DNA from: Sedimenticola sp.
Lineage (GTDB): Bacteria > Pseudomonadota > Gammaproteobacteria > Chromatiales > Chromatiaceae
Assembly (NCBI GenBank): GCA_027068915.1
Contig: JAMOLT010000010.1
Location: forward strand, 372,001 to 436,000
Direction: 5' to 3'
DNA length: 64,000 nucleotides
The notes beneath the pieces are model-generated. The model was not told where the DNA came from. It did no database searches and worked only from the letters and a program-made list of their open reading frames with translations. Shown piece by piece: positions 54,008 through 64,000 of this stretch (positions within the stretch are counted from its first letter, which is position 1; each line of letters begins with the position of its first letter). The position numbers and the translations under genes were made by a program.

Positions 54008-55311
54008 CTGTTCGGTTTGAGACGATACTCGGCGGAGCGGGCATGGGCCGTCAGACCTTCACCCCTTGCCAGTATGGAAGCCGTGCGGCCCAGGGTGTCT
54101 GCACCGTCCCCGGACGCCATGATCAGGCTGGTGCGCTTCTGGAAGTCGTAGACGCCCAGGGGCGAGCTGAAGCGCGCCGTACGCGAGGTAGGCAGCACAT
54201 GATTGGGGCCAGCGCAGTAATCCCCAAGGGGTTCTGATGTGTAACGCCCCATGAAAATGGCGCCGGCATGGCGAATCTTGCGCGCATACTCCCGGGGGTC
54301 GTCCATGGACAGCTCCAGGTGTTCTGGGGCGATGTGATTGGCAATCTCCGCAGCTTCATTCAGATCTGTAACCCGGATCAGGGCGCCCCTGTCCTTGAGG
54401 GCAGCGGCAATGATGTCCCGGCGTTCCATGCCCGGCAACAGCTCATCAATAGCCGCTGCCACTCTCTCGATGAAGCCGGCATCCGGACACAACAGGATGG
54501 ATTGCGCATCCTCATCATGTTCCGCCTGGGAAAACAGATCCATGGCCACCCACCGGGGATCGGTGCGGCCGTCGCAGATGATGAGTATCTCCGACGGCCC
54601 CGCCACCATGTCGATGCCCACCTGGCCAAACACGGCGCGTTTGGCCGTGGCCACATAGATATTGCCCGGCCCTACCACCTTGTCCACCGGGGGTATGGTT
54701 TCCGTGCCATACGCCAGGGCAGCAACTGCCTGGGCGCCACCGATGGCGAACACCCGGCTCACTCCGGACACACAGGCTGCAGCAAACACCAGTTCATTGA
54801 CTTCACCACCGGGGGTGGGCACCACCATGATCAACTCCGCCACACCGGCCACTTTGGCGGGAATCGCATTCATGAGCACAGAAGACGGATAGGCGGCCTT
54901 GCCGCCAGGCACATACAGCCCCACCCGATCCAGTGGCGTCACCTGCTGCCCCAACAAACTGCCGTCTGCTTCCTCGTATTCCCAGGCGCCTATCTTTTGC
55001 CGCTCGGCATAGCTGCGGATGCGCGCTGCCGCATGCTCCAAGGCCTGCTGCTGCTCTGCAGGAACGGCATTCCATGCCTGCTCCAGGCGATCGTGGGGAA
55101 TTTCCAGGTCAGCCGCTGTGGCAGCCTGCCAACCATCGAAACGATTGGTGAATTCCAGCAAGGCGGCATCGCCTTCGCTGCGAATCCGGGCAATGATGTG
55201 ATTTACCGTATCATTGACCGCTGTGTCAGAAACGCTGTCCCAGGCCAGCAACGCATCGAGCCGCTCCCGGAAATCAGCTGCCCCTGTATCGAGCATGCAT
55301 ATCTCAGCCAT
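54004..55311 (-). CDS. hisD: Histidinol dehydrogenase HisD
   Basis: 435 residues from the ATG at 55311, overlapping hisG by 8 bp. [27 protein letters not shown]-type loop (here [19 protein letters not shown]), [50 protein letters not shown] (zinc ligands Gln/His) and [15 protein letters not shown] are all present, then [13 protein letters not shown]. Two-step NAD oxidation of histidinol to histidine. The frame extends upstream to 55356 inside hisG without a suitable start. TAG stop from element D. Confidence 0.96.
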   Translation of the reverse strand: MAEICMLDTGAADFRERLDALLAWDSVSDTAVNDTVNHIIARIRSEGDAALLEFTNRFDGWQAATAADLEIPHDRLEQAWNAVPAEQQQALEHAAARIRSYAERQKIGAWEYEEADGSLLGQQVTPLDRVGLYVPGGKAAYPSSVLMNAIPAKVAGVAELIMVVPTPGGEVNELVFAAACVSGVSRVFAIGGAQAVAALAYGTETIPPVDKVVGPGNIYVATAKRAVFGQVGIDMVAGPSEILIICDGRTDPRWVAMDLFSQAEHDEDAQSILLCPDAGFIERVAAAIDELLPGMERRDIIAAALKDRGALIRVTDLNEAAEIANHIAPEHLELSMDDPREYARKIRHAGAIFMGRYTSEPLGDYCAGPNHVLPTSRTARFSSPLGVYDFQKRTSLIMASGDGADTLGRTASILARGEGLTAHARSAEYRLKPNS

Positions 55312-55942
55312 CAACCGCCTCCGAAAGTGCTTCCACCAGCGCAATGATGGTTTCATGTTTCATTTTCCAGCTGGCCTTGTTCACCACCAGGCGAGAACTG
55401 ATGTCCATGACAAACTCCAGGGGCACCAGGCCGTTGGCTTTGAGGGTATTGCCGCTCTCTACCAGATCCACGATGAGATCGGACAGGCCCACCAGGGGCG
55501 CCAGTTCCATGGAGCCGTAGAGCTTGATGATCTCCACCTGCTGTCCCTTGGCGGCAAAATGCCGCTTGGCCGCCTTGACGTACTTGGTGGCGATGCGCAG
55601 GCGCTGCCCGTCCAGGCTGGCGTCGGGGTGGCCGGCAACCATGAGCCGGCATTTGGCGATCTGCAAATCGAGGGGCTCATACAGCCCTTCACCACCGTGC
55701 TCCACCAAGGTGTCTTTGCCGGTCACCCCCAGATCCGCCGCACCCCATTGCACGTAGGTGGGCACATCCGTGGCGCGAATCAGCACTACCTTCAGCGCAT
55801 CAATATTGGTGTCCAGGATCAGCTTGCGGCTGGTATCCGGATTATCACGCAATTCGATTCCGATCTCCGCCAGCAATGGCAAGGTGTCCTTGAGTATGCG
55901 CCCCTTGGGCAGGGCAATGGTTATGGGTGATTTAAATTCCAT
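55304..55942 (-). CDS. hisG: ATP phosphoribosyltransferase HisG, short form
   Basis: 212 residues from the ATG at 55942. [50 protein letters not shown] and [18 protein letters not shown] are conserved. The regulatory C-terminal ACT-like domain of the long form is absent, so this is the short HisG_S, which needs the HisZ subunit for activity; hisZ is not in this window. Catalyses the first step of histidine synthesis. Begins 12 bp downstream of murA. Confidence 0.95.
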   Translation of the reverse strand: MEFKSPITIALPKGRILKDTLPLLAEIGIELRDNPDTSRKLILDTNIDALKVVLIRATDVPTYVQWGAADLGVTGKDTLVEHGGEGLYEPLDLQIAKCRLMVAGHPDASLDGQRLRIATKYVKAAKRHFAAKGQQVEIIKLYGSMELAPLVGLSDLIVDLVESGNTLKANGLVPLEFVMDISSRLVVNKASWKMKHETIIALVEALSEAVDG

Positions 55943-55953
55943 TGGTTCCACTC

Positions 55954-57213
<1,260 letters not shown>

Positions 57214-57356
57214 TCATCATGGCCTGGCTTTCCGAAACAGCCTGTCATGATAATAAACTTTCATGATCGGCGCTATGGAATCCGATCGCCAAAGATCCGC
57301 GATTGATCATGGATGCAGAGGGCGAGATATGAGTTCACGACTTGATCAGGGATTCC

Positions 57357-57623
57357 CTATGCACCCAGAAGTTTCTGTACATTGCTGACCCTGGCCAGGG
57401 CTTGCAAATCCTTGGGTATATGCTCGTAGTTCAGTTTGCAGCCCACATTCTGCGCCTCGTCCAGCCCCTGCAGCAGCAGGGCCAACGCCGCGCTGCTGGC
57501 GCTTTCCACCTCGGCCAGGGATATGGTCAGCTGTTGGTTGCTGCGAATCTGGGCCGCCATTTCTTCCCACAGGTCAGGCACCGTGGACAAATCAAGCGCC
57601 CCCTTCAGATCCCATCTGGACAT
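57357..57623 (-). CDS. mlaB: MlaB, STAS-domain subunit of the phospholipid transporter
   Basis: 88 residues from the ATG at 57623, 4 bp after mlaC. SRWDLKGALDLSTVPDLWEEMAAQIRSNQQLTISLAEVESASSAALALLLQGLDEAQ is a minimal STAS fold with Ser residues at the position of the conserved Thr. MlaB binds MlaF and is needed for stability of the MlaFEDB complex. The longer frame to 57683 lies in mlaC. Confidence 0.88.
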   Translation of the reverse strand: MSRWDLKGALDLSTVPDLWEEMAAQIRSNQQLTISLAEVESASSAALALLLQGLDEAQNVGCKLNYEHIPKDLQALARVSNVQKLLGA

Positions 57624-57627
57624 GGGA

Positions 57628-58239
57628 TCATGCACCCCGCAGTTTTTGATTGTGCTTCTGCAGGGTGGAAATGAGGCCATCAATACCGCCTTTTTTTACC
57701 TCTGCGGAAAAATTGCCCCGGTAGTTGGACACCAGGCTCACGCCATCCACCACCACATCGTAGATTTTCCAATCACCATTGTCTTGGCGGTAAAGCCGGT
57801 AGTTGATGGGAACCGGAGGAGCACCACCATCGTGAACGCGGGTGGAAACGGTTACCCGCTTGTCCCCCGGCTTTCCACGAAAGGGCAGATATTCGACTTC
57901 TTGATCCGAATAGTTGAGCAGGGTGGTCGCATAGGTTCGCACCAGCAACTCCTGAAACTCATGAGCCAGCTTCTCTTTTTGCTCCTCGGTCGCCTTGCGC
58001 CAGTATTTTCCCAGTGCACCACGGCTCATGAGGCGAAAATCAAAATGCGGCAATACTTTTTTATACACCAAGGCGTAGATACCACTGCTGTCTTTTTCAA
58101 GCTCAGCCTTGCGGGCACGCACCTGCTCCAGCACATAATCTGCGGTAGAGCGAATCAACTCTACCGGTTGCGGATCTGACGCCTGCACCCCGCCGCCGAC
58201 AAGCAACAACAAACCTGCAACGAATCCTTTCAGCATCAT
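57628..58239 (-). CDS. mlaC: MlaC, periplasmic phospholipid shuttle
   Basis: 203 residues with signal peptide MMLKGFVAGLLLLVGGGVQA. YVLEQVRARKAELEKDSSGIYALVYKKVLPHFDFRLMSRGALGKYWRKATEEQKEKLAHEFQELLVRTYATTLLNY is the conserved MlaC helical part, and GDWKIYDVVVDGVSLVSNYRGNFSAEVKKGGIDGLISTLQKHN the beta part. It carries phospholipids between the outer-membrane MlaA complex and MlaD. Position between mlaD and mlaB is the standard order. Confidence 0.95.
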   Translation of the reverse strand: MMLKGFVAGLLLLVGGGVQASDPQPVELIRSTADYVLEQVRARKAELEKDSSGIYALVYKKVLPHFDFRLMSRGALGKYWRKATEEQKEKLAHEFQELLVRTYATTLLNYSDQEVEYLPFRGKPGDKRVTVSTRVHDGGAPPVPINYRLYRQDNGDWKIYDVVVDGVSLVSNYRGNFSAEVKKGGIDGLISTLQKHNQKLRGA

Positions 58240-58241
58240 TT

Positions 58242-58709
58242 TTATTCTCCTTCCTGCGCCTTGCTGAAGATAAACTGACCGATGATATCTTCAAGCACCA
58301 AAGCGGACTGGGTTATTTCAATTTCACTGCCGTTCTTCAGCACAACATCGCTGCCACCGGGATCGAGGCCGATGTACTGCTCGCCCAGCAGCCCTGCGGT
58401 GAGAATCTTGGCATAGGTATCGTCGGGGATTTGGTCATAATTTGCGTAAATATTCATTCCCACCACCCCTTGAAAACGCTCCTTGTCGAAACCGATCTCA
58501 ACAACACGGCCAATCTCGACCCCCGCCATGGTTACCGGCGCTTTTGCCTTGAGGCTGCCTATATTGTCAAATCGCGCCGTAACACGGTAGCTGTCACCGG
58601 TGTTTATCGTGCCCAGGTTACTGACCTTCATTGCCAGAAAGAAAAGCGCCAGCAGGCCGATGGCCATGAACACTCCCACTAAGACTTCTGTTTGTTTCGC
58701 AAGTTTCAT
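58242..58709 (-). CDS. mlaD: MlaD, MCE-domain substrate-binding protein
   Basis: 155 residues. One N-terminal helix (EVLVGVFMAIGLLALFFLAMKV) and the MCE domain: YRVTARFDNIGSLKAKAPVTMAGVEIGRVVEIGFD and AKILTAGLLGEQYIGLDPGGSD. It forms the hexameric ring on the MlaE permease through which lipids pass. The domain ends shortly after the MCE core, as in E. coli. Two bases separate it from mlaC. Confidence 0.95.
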   Translation of the reverse strand: MKLAKQTEVLVGVFMAIGLLALFFLAMKVSNLGTINTGDSYRVTARFDNIGSLKAKAPVTMAGVEIGRVVEIGFDKERFQGVVGMNIYANYDQIPDDTYAKILTAGLLGEQYIGLDPGGSDVVLKNGSEIEITQSALVLEDIIGQFIFSKAQEGE

Positions 58710-58719
58710 TATTTGATCC

Positions 58720-59496
58720 CTAGTCGAACATAAGCGCCGTCAAGGCAAAGTCCAGTGCCAGCACCGCCAGGGAGGAATGCACCACGGTACGGGTGGTGGC
58801 GCCGCTGACGCCGGCAGAAGTCGGCACACTGTTGTAGCCTTGAAATATCGCGATCCAGACGCAGGCAAAGCCAAATACCAAACTCTTTATGACACCATTC
58901 ATCAAGTCTTCGTTCCAATCAATCCTCGCCTGCATCTGCCCCCACCAGGCCCCATCGTCCACGCCCAGCAGGCCCACTCCCACAAACCACCCTCCCAGCA
59001 CTCCCAGGGCGCTGAACAATGCCGCCAGCAGTGGCATGGAGATAAAACCGGCCAGAAAGCGCGGCGTCAGTATTCGCCGCACCGGATTCACTGCCATCAT
59101 CTCCAGGCCGGACAGTTGCTCGGTTGCCTTCATCAGGCCGATCTCCGCCGTCAGTGCCGACCCCGCCCGGCCGGCAAACAACAAGGCAGTGACCACCGGC
59201 CCGAGTTCCCGCACCAAAGAAGCGGCCACCATCACGCCCAAGGTGGCTTCCGCAGCAAATTGGGAAAGTATGTAATATCCCTGCAATGCCAACACCATGC
59301 CTACAAACAGCCCGGATACCGCAATAATCAGCACCGTCAGCACACCGACAGAGAACAGCTGCTCCACCAGCAGGCGCGGGCGGCGCAGCACTTCCCCCAT
59401 GCTCGCAAGCACCTGCAGCAACAGCAGGCTGGCCCGCCCCAGATGGCGCACGGAATCGATGCCGAAACGTCCCAGCCTTGCAAATGCCTCGGTCAT
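58720..59496 (-). CDS. mlaE: MlaE, permease of the phospholipid transporter
   Basis: 258 residues, five membrane helices. [94 protein letters not shown] is the diagnostic MlaE block with the RELGPV and [10 protein letters not shown] motifs. It forms the inner-membrane channel. Start overlaps mlaF stop by 4 bp, ten bases separate it from mlaD. Confidence 0.96.
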   Translation of the reverse strand: MTEAFARLGRFGIDSVRHLGRASLLLLQVLASMGEVLRRPRLLVEQLFSVGVLTVLIIAVSGLFVGMVLALQGYYILSQFAAEATLGVMVAASLVRELGPVVTALLFAGRAGSALTAEIGLMKATEQLSGLEMMAVNPVRRILTPRFLAGFISMPLLAALFSALGVLGGWFVGVGLLGVDDGAWWGQMQARIDWNEDLMNGVIKSLVFGFACVWIAIFQGYNSVPTSAGVSGATTRTVVHSSLAVLALDFALTALMFD

Positions 59497-60386
59497 GCCT
59501 GCTCTCCAAACAAATCCTTTTGCAGTGGCGGTGCGGGGAAATGAAAAGGCACGGGGCCATCAGGAAGTCCGTGCATAAACTGGCGCGTCCATTCCGAGCC
59601 GGATTCCCACAATGAACCAGGGGCGCCCGACTCCACCACCCGGCCATCGGAAATCACATACAGCAGATCGGCGATGGCGCTGGTTTCCTTCACGTCATGG
59701 GAAACCACGATGCTGGTCAGCCCTGCGGCATCGTTGAGCTGGCGAATCAGCTTCACCAACACGCCCATGGAAATAGGGTCCTGCCCGGTAAAGGGCTCAT
59801 CGTACATGATCATCATGGGATCCAGGGCAATCGCCCGGGCCAGCGCCACCCGCCTCGCCATACCGCCGGACAATTCCGCAGGCATTAAATCCCTTGCGCC
59901 ACGCAATCCAACCGCTTCAAGCTTCAGCAACACCAGCTTACGCAACATTGCATCGTTCAGGCGGGTATGTTCACGCAGGGGGAAGGCGACATTCTCGAAC
60001 ACGTTCAGGTCCGTCAGCAGAGCCCCGCTCTGAAATAACATACCCATGCGCATCCGCAGACGGTATAGCTCCTTCATCTTCAGCTGGTGTACATCCAGCC
60101 CATCCACTTCCACCGTACCCTGGTCGGGGCGCAGCTGGCCACCAATCAGCTTTAGCAAGGTGGTTTTACCCGTGCCGGACGGCCCCATGATAGCCGTAAT
60201 CCGGCCCCGGGGGATCTCGATATTCAGGCCGGAAAAAATCTTCCGCTCACCGCGACTGAAGTGCAGATCGTGAATACGCACCAAAGGAACCGCCTCATAC
60301 CCGGGTTCGTCTTTCTTTACCCCGGCAGAAAGCTGCACAGCCTGTTGCTGCGATGCTTTCCCGGATTTGGACTCTCTACGGGACAT
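59493..60386 (-). CDS. mlaF: MlaF, ATPase of the phospholipid transporter
   Basis: 297 residues. Walker [18 protein letters not shown], signature [44 protein letters not shown] with Walker B, and switch His in VVSHDVKET. The N-terminus is about 30 residues longer than in E. coli MlaF (Ser/Lys/Gln-rich) and may be unstructured; the ATG at 60386 has GAGAG just before it, and no better internal start is visible. The C-terminal extension wraps the neighbouring subunit in this family. First gene of mlaFEDCB. Confidence 0.93.
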   Translation of the reverse strand: MSRRESKSGKASQQQAVQLSAGVKKDEPGYEAVPLVRIHDLHFSRGERKIFSGLNIEIPRGRITAIMGPSGTGKTTLLKLIGGQLRPDQGTVEVDGLDVHQLKMKELYRLRMRMGMLFQSGALLTDLNVFENVAFPLREHTRLNDAMLRKLVLLKLEAVGLRGARDLMPAELSGGMARRVALARAIALDPMMIMYDEPFTGQDPISMGVLVKLIRQLNDAAGLTSIVVSHDVKETSAIADLLYVISDGRVVESGAPGSLWESGSEWTRQFMHGLPDGPVPFHFPAPPLQKDLFGEQA

Positions 60387-60702
60387 GGACTCTCAAAGGC
60401 GCACACAAAAGAAATTCATTGTCCGCACCCGATCACCCGTGGTCAAGGGAAATCACAGCATCGCCGTACGGGATGGCATGCTTTGCCGGAATATACCGGG
60501 AACAGGCAAGGACATGGCCGGCGTCCCACCCCTCGCAAGCCCAAAGCCAGAAAAAACACCGTGACAATGCCCTTTTCCACAGCAGGCACCACAAATGGGC
60601 CATCGACAAGGGAAGGGGATTAACAGGTGCGCAGCCATGTTTAATGGCCATAAGTCCTTGAAAAGGGCGGAAAGACAAAATCACACTTTTGTCTTTCGGA
60701 TA
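60387..60702. other. Gap upstream of mlaF, no supported gene
   Basis: About 316 bp. A rightward frame of 65 codons (60367-60564) starts inside mlaF and has no domain or good ribosome site. An 11 bp perfect hairpin GAAAGACAAAA/TTTTGTCTTTC lies at 60670-60697 and may be a terminator half or a leader structure. The mla promoter is expected here, but I see no clear boxes. Confidence 0.4.
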
Positions 60703-60735
60703 CAAAACAACCCCGGCGCACCGAGGCTGTTTTTT
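60703..60735 (-). terminator. Terminator of the peptidase-G2-like protein gene
   Basis: Ten-pair stem ACAACCCCGG / CCGAGGCTGT (60707-60716 with 60721-60730, two G-T pairs) with loop CGCA, then TTTTGT on the minus strand. It starts 26 bp beyond the stop of the gene at 60761. Confidence 0.7.
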
Positions 60736-60760
60736 CTGTGGGACTTAAGATCGCTTCAGC

Positions 60761-62239
60761 TCATTCGGCAGAAGTCTTCACCACCATGTTAGCGGACTGA
60801 ATGTAGGACACCTTCCTGGCCAGTGTTTCCATCCGGGAAGCCAGACGATCCAGTTTCGCCATTTTGCTGGACAACTGCTGCTCCAGGCTGGCGATACGCT
60901 GATCCTGCTTGCGCATATAGGCATAGGCATCACTGGCGCCCAGACCCACGGCAACATTGATCAGTTTCACGCCTTGCTCATCGGAAGATTCCCAGGCGCG
61001 CCCTACAGCAAGCCGGTAATCTTCGGGAGTCATCCGCTCCACGGATACAGCCACGCCAATCCCATCATTGCGCCCGGATGCGACAATGTAATCCCCGGCC
61101 TTTACCACCCCGGAAACCTTGACGGGCACCTGCCCCATCATGGCGACCAGGGCATATTGATCGCGTTTTTTCACACCGGGATCATTGCCGCTAAACGCCG
61201 GCGCGGTGGAAATGACCTGCACATGATCGGCCTTGTCCAGATTACGGCTCACCTTGCCGGCGGCAAGGCCCACAATATCACCGGCTTCAATTTTTTCTCC
61301 GGTATTCAGTCGCGGAATCCACTCGGCGAAATCGGCCGAACTGGTGTTGTAGGTAACGCCGGTGGCGCTTCCCTGAATAGATCCCACCGCCCTATCTTCC
61401 AGTCCACCACTTCCGTCATCCTGATTGTGGAAAAAAGTAATAAAATTGTCCGCGGAGCCCAAGCCTAAATCTTTTGGCATTGCCAATGCCAACACATGCG
61501 TATCGAGTGTACTGTTGTTCTCAACAATTACTATATGATTGTCACGATTGTCCGCCCCCCCTGGCGTATAGAATCCGCTGATTGCACCCGTTGCAAACAA
61601 TGCCACCCCACCACCATTGCCTGCTGCATCACCCTCGGGGGAAGTATTATCGGCATAAACACCATAGCCGCTTGCCTGGTTCGTCGTGCCCATTACACCA
61701 TAGTTGAGAAATGCCCCCACTTTGTTTGCACTGCCGTATACGCCAATAGCACCAAAACCATCACGCGCAAGATACCCGGCAATATCACCATCAGCGGCCC
61801 TGCCATAAACTGCCGTATTCCCCCCGAATAATCCGCTAGAGGAATAGTTCAGCAGCGCCTCTACATCGGAACCATTGTTGAAGCTTCCGCCGGCACGAGT
61901 AGTGGAGCTGAAAACCCCACCCGTAGAAGCAATGATTGACGAACCAACCACCTCAAACTTGGCGGGGGAGGTAGCCAGCAGCGCCTGTTGCTCTGCGCTA
62001 CGCTCATCCGGCGCTCCCGTTGCCAGCGCATCAGGATGGCTCTCCAGAACCGACTGAATTTCCGCGGGCGTCAGTGCCAATCCCGCACGATTCGCCATCT
62101 CCTGCAGCGCCCTCACATCGGCATTACGCGCTTGCATCTCCATGCTTCTCACCGAAGCCTGGGCGGTTTCCGCCTCTGTATCAATCGGATCAGCAACAGC
62201 TGCGGTTGCCGCAGCCATGGCAATTGCCAAGGTAGACAA
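60761..62239 (-). CDS. Secreted protein with peptidase-G2/tail-fibre-like C-terminal domain
   Basis: 492 residues from TTG 62239. A signal-like stretch (STLAIAMAAATAAVADP) is followed by a Gly/Asn/Ser-rich beta region with repeats such as GGNTAVYGRAADGDIAGYLARDGFGAIGVYG. From about 305, SSADFAEWIPRLNTGEKIEAGDIVGLAAGKVSRNL, VQVISTAPAFSGNDP and KAGDYIVASGRNDGIGVAVSVE match the peptidase-G2-type self-processing domain of phage tail proteins and secreted bacterial relatives; it ends in a coiled coil (DQRIASLEQQLSSKMAKLDRLASRMETL). The likely original start is upstream at 62302, but an in-frame TGA interrupts it. Confidence 0.75.
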   Translation of the reverse strand: MSTLAIAMAAATAAVADPIDTEAETAQASVRSMEMQARNADVRALQEMANRAGLALTPAEIQSVLESHPDALATGAPDERSAEQQALLATSPAKFEVVGSSIIASTGGVFSSTTRAGGSFNNGSDVEALLNYSSSGLFGGNTAVYGRAADGDIAGYLARDGFGAIGVYGSANKVGAFLNYGVMGTTNQASGYGVYADNTSPEGDAAGNGGGVALFATGAISGFYTPGGADNRDNHIVIVENNSTLDTHVLALAMPKDLGLGSADNFITFFHNQDDGSGGLEDRAVGSIQGSATGVTYNTSSADFAEWIPRLNTGEKIEAGDIVGLAAGKVSRNLDKADHVQVISTAPAFSGNDPGVKKRDQYALVAMMGQVPVKVSGVVKAGDYIVASGRNDGIGVAVSVERMTPEDYRLAVGRAWESSDEQGVKLINVAVGLGASDAYAYMRKQDQRIASLEQQLSSKMAKLDRLASRMETLARKVSYIQSANMVVKTSAE

Positions 62240-62302
62240 TGCAAACCCTTTTAGAAAAAAATCACCATTGGCATGTCATTTTTCCGTAATCCTGTCAAAC
62301 AT
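62240..62302 (-). other. In-frame 5' extension broken by TGA
   Basis: On the minus strand GAGGAG (62310-62315) lies 7 nt before ATG 62302. The reading frame MFDRITEK, then TGA at 62276-62278, then HANGDFFLKGFA joins the annotated gene without frame change and restores a full signal peptide. Either a nonsense mutation or an 8-codon leader peptide. Confidence 0.55.
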
Positions 62303-62598
62303 TTGTTTTCTCCTCATACACCGTGGTTAACACCAAATCACTCCTAGAGCTTTATGCCTTCACCTTGCCTGTCCAGGAGCAATAGAGTGTAGACTACCCG
62401 TGCGGAGTTACCTGACTATTCCAGGAATCCTCTCAAGGTCATGATTAATCAAGGCAAATGCAACAAGGGGCATATATGCTTCGCCCCGCGATGCAAGGAA
62501 AGGTTTGTTTGCACAACATGGGGGCCTAAATTTGAGAAAGGGAAAGTGTATATTGCAGATAGAAAAAGCCACTCCTCATGACTACCGGAGGAAGTAGC
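62303..62598. other. AT-rich gap, no supported gene
   Basis: 296 bp that is clearly more AT-rich than its surroundings. It contains the ribosome site of the leftward secreted-protein gene. A plus-strand frame ending in EKATPHDYRRK at 62592-62594, just before the XRE remnant, could be the tail of a decayed toxin gene, but its N-terminus is interrupted and it matches no family I know. Confidence 0.35.
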
Positions 62599-62828
62599 AT
62601 GGAAAATGATGGCAAAGCAGAAAACTGGCAGAGATTTCTGTTGGGGAATCATTAAGAGTTAGTCAAAATCAACTGGCTGAGTTGACTCATATTTCTCAAT
62701 CCACTCTACCAGCTATAGAAGATGACGGAATCCAACCTGGGGCAGAAAGAGCAAAACTATTTGCAAGAGTGCTGCAACGCCATCCAGTAGTTTTGGTATT
62801 TCCAAGCTGGGACATGCAGCATGAATAG
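62599..62828 (+). pseudogene. Frameshifted XRE-family (HigA-like antitoxin) regulator
   Basis: GGAGG precedes ATG 62599 by 7 nt. The frame MENDGKAE runs to an AAAA run near 62630, after which the +2 frame continues KLAEISVGESLRVSQNQLAE, LTHISQSTLPAIEDDGIQPG, AERAKLFARVLQRHPVVLVF, PSWDMQHE to TAG 62826-62828. Together these make a complete 76-residue helix-turn-helix protein of the HigA-type antitoxin group. One extra A in the run would restore it. So it is a recently broken gene or a sequencing error at a homopolymer. No intact toxin gene is adjacent. Confidence 0.75.
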
Positions 62829-62855
62829 CGGCGTAAGCCTAATCGAGTAGCCTGA

Positions 62856-64000
62856 TTAAGCGTCCGCAAGTTTTTTGCGCAGCAGCTCATTGACCTGTTT
62901 GGGGTTGGCCTTGCCCTGGCTTTTTTTCATGACTTGTCCAACAAAGAAGCCGAGCATTTTCGGCTGTTTGTCCGGGGCGGCATTGCGGAAGTTTTCTACC
63001 TGGGCCGGGTTGCCGCTGATGACTTCATCGACGATGGCCTCGATGGCGCCGGCATCGGTGATCTGTTTCAGCCCTTTCGCTTCGATGATGGCATCGGCGG
63101 AATCTTCGCTTTCCCACATGGTTTCAAACACCTGCTTGGCGATTTTGCCGGAGATGGTGTTATCGGCGATCCGTTTCACCAGACCACTGAAACGCCGGGC
63201 GGAAACCGGGCTTTGGGGCAGATCCAGCCCGGCCTTGTTTAGCGCGCCGGCCAGTTCCACCATTACCCAGTTGGCAGAGAGCTTTGCATCACCCGCTTCC
63301 GCAACGACGGTTTCGTAGTAGTCCGCCTGCTCCCGGGTGGCGGTGAGCACATCGGCGTCGTAGGCGGACAGGCCGTATTGTTCCTCGAAGCGGGCGCGCC
63401 GGGCGGCGGGCAGCTCGGGCATTTCCTGGACGGTCTCGGCGATGAAATCTTCTTCGATGATCAGCGGCAACAGATCCGGGTCTGGAAAATAACGGTAGTC
63501 GTTGGCTTCTTCTTTGGAACGCATGGAGCGGGTTTCGTCCCTGGCGGCGTCATACAGACGGGTTTCCTGCACCACCCTGCCCCCGGCCTCGAGGATGTCG
63601 ATCTGCCGCTCCACCTCGAAGTTGATGGCTTTTTCCAGGAAGCGGAAGGAGTTGATGTTTTTCAGCTCGGCCCGGGTGCCCAGCTCTTTTTGCCCTACGG
63701 GGCGTACCGAGACATTGGCATCCACGCGGAAAGAACCTTCCTGCATATTGCCATCGCAAATCCCCAGATAGACGACGATCTGGTGGATTTTCTTCGCATA
63801 GGCCAAAGCTTCTTTTGCCGAGCTCATATCAGGCTCGGAGACGATTTCCAGCAGGGGCGTGCCGGCGCGATTCAGGTCGATACCGGTCATACCGTGGAAG
63901 TCTTCATGCAGGGATTTTCCGGCATCTTCTTCCAGATGGGCGCGGGTCACGCCGATGCGCTTGTTGTCGCCGTTTTCCAGGGTGATATCCACATGTCCCG
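62856..64000 (-). CDS. gatB: Asp-tRNA(Asn)/Glu-tRNA(Gln) amidotransferase subunit GatB (partial, N-terminus beyond right edge)
   Basis: At least 381 codons; the frame is still open at the right edge. [52 protein letters not shown] is the conserved GatB core, [46 protein letters not shown] follows, and the YqeY/GatB C-terminal domain ends [28 protein letters not shown]. It converts misacylated Glu-tRNA(Gln) or Asp-tRNA(Asn) together with GatA and GatC. About 95 N-terminal residues are missing from view. Confidence 0.95.
   Translation of the reverse strand, partial: GHVDITLENGDNKRIGVTRAHLEEDAGKSLHEDFHGMTGIDLNRAGTPLLEIVSEPDMSSAKEALAYAKKIHQIVVYLGICDGNMQEGSFRVDANVSVRPVGQKELGTRAELKNINSFRFLEKAINFEVERQIDILEAGGRVVQETRLYDAARDETRSMRSKEEANDYRYFPDPDLLPLIIEEDFIAETVQEMPELPAARRARFEEQYGLSAYDADVLTATREQADYYETVVAEAGDAKLSANWVMVELAGALNKAGLDLPQSPVSARRFSGLVKRIADNTISGKIAKQVFETMWESEDSADAIIEAKGLKQITDAGAIEAIVDEVISGNPAQVENFRNAAPDKQPKMLGFFVGQVMKKSQGKANPKQVNELLRKKLADA

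Noticed and set aside
60367-60564. 65-codon plus-strand frame at the start of mlaF
   Set aside because: Begins inside mlaF on the opposite strand; basic, low-complexity peptide with no supporting signal.
62276-62278. TGA at codon 9 as a selenocysteine codon
   Set aside because: The position is in a signal peptide n-region with no redox motif, and no SECIS-like hairpin follows; a nonsense mutation or leader peptide is simpler.

Overview
The window is a GC-rich, densely packed stretch of a Gammaproteobacterium chromosome. Evidence for this is the sspA-sspB pair beside petABC, the mlaFEDCB-murA-hisG-hisD-hisC order, a Rep helicase, DUF2782/DUF3144/DUF3301 proteins, and Met and Gly tRNAs of gammaproteobacterial type. 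The bc1 complex, a small c-type cytochrome and the short form of HisG would suit an autotrophic or sulfur-oxidising Chromatiales-like lineage, but that is inference and I cannot name the species.

Layout. 1-5.3 kb: TRAP transporter permeases (dctM cut by the left edge), DUF2782, a LOG-family hydrolase, rep and a cytochrome c. 5.6-6.7 kb: two tandem one-helix membrane proteins with methionine-rich coiled coils. 6.7-19.1 kb: a surface-polysaccharide locus with an epimerase, GT2, acyltransferase, GT2-GT4 fusion, sulfotransferase with a coiled-coil tail, a 619-residue protein joining a PqqD/RRE-like domain to a GT-A-like domain, a Wzm/Wzt-type ABC exporter and an alkaline-phosphatase-superfamily enzyme. 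19.1-22.7 kb: a periplasmic parvulin and two secreted proteins, each with its own terminator. 23.0-37.3 kb: one long minus-strand operon that starts with a polyprenyl-phosphate sugar transferase and a CapD/WbpM-type dehydratase and runs straight into a type II secretion system (gspE-F-G-H-I-J-K-L-M, a GspC/P-like gene, gspD) and a lipoprotein. 37.3-41.4 kb: amt, a 52-53 bp tandem repeat array, tRNA-Gly and tRNA-Met, and an acyl-CoA synthetase. 41.4-45.4 kb: thiS-thiG-trmB, fetAB and two small membrane proteins. 45.6-49.4 kb: sspB-sspA and petABC. 49.5-60.4 kb: Nif3-like protein, a DegS/AlgW-type protease, DUF2238, hisC/hisD/hisG, murA and the mla lipid-transport operon. 60.7-64 kb: a secreted protein with a peptidase-G2-like domain, a frameshifted XRE regulator and gatB (cut by the right edge).

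How it fits together. The two polysaccharide blocks flank the secretion system, and priming/dehydratase genes share a transcript with gspE onward. This suggests that surface glycan synthesis and protein export are co-expressed; the secreted proteins at 20.1-22.6 kb and the parvulin are reasonable cargo or periplasmic helpers. Housekeeping genes fill the right half.

Most notable non-coding signals: a family of palindromic elements inserted at CTAG (6711, 11278, 45577, 53796) whose ends rebuild TAG stop codons of neighbouring genes; a 145 bp nested palindrome at 8956-9100 with a related repeat at 22937; and the hairpin-rich tandem array at 38828-39180. No CRISPR array, rRNA, prophage or intact transposase is visible.
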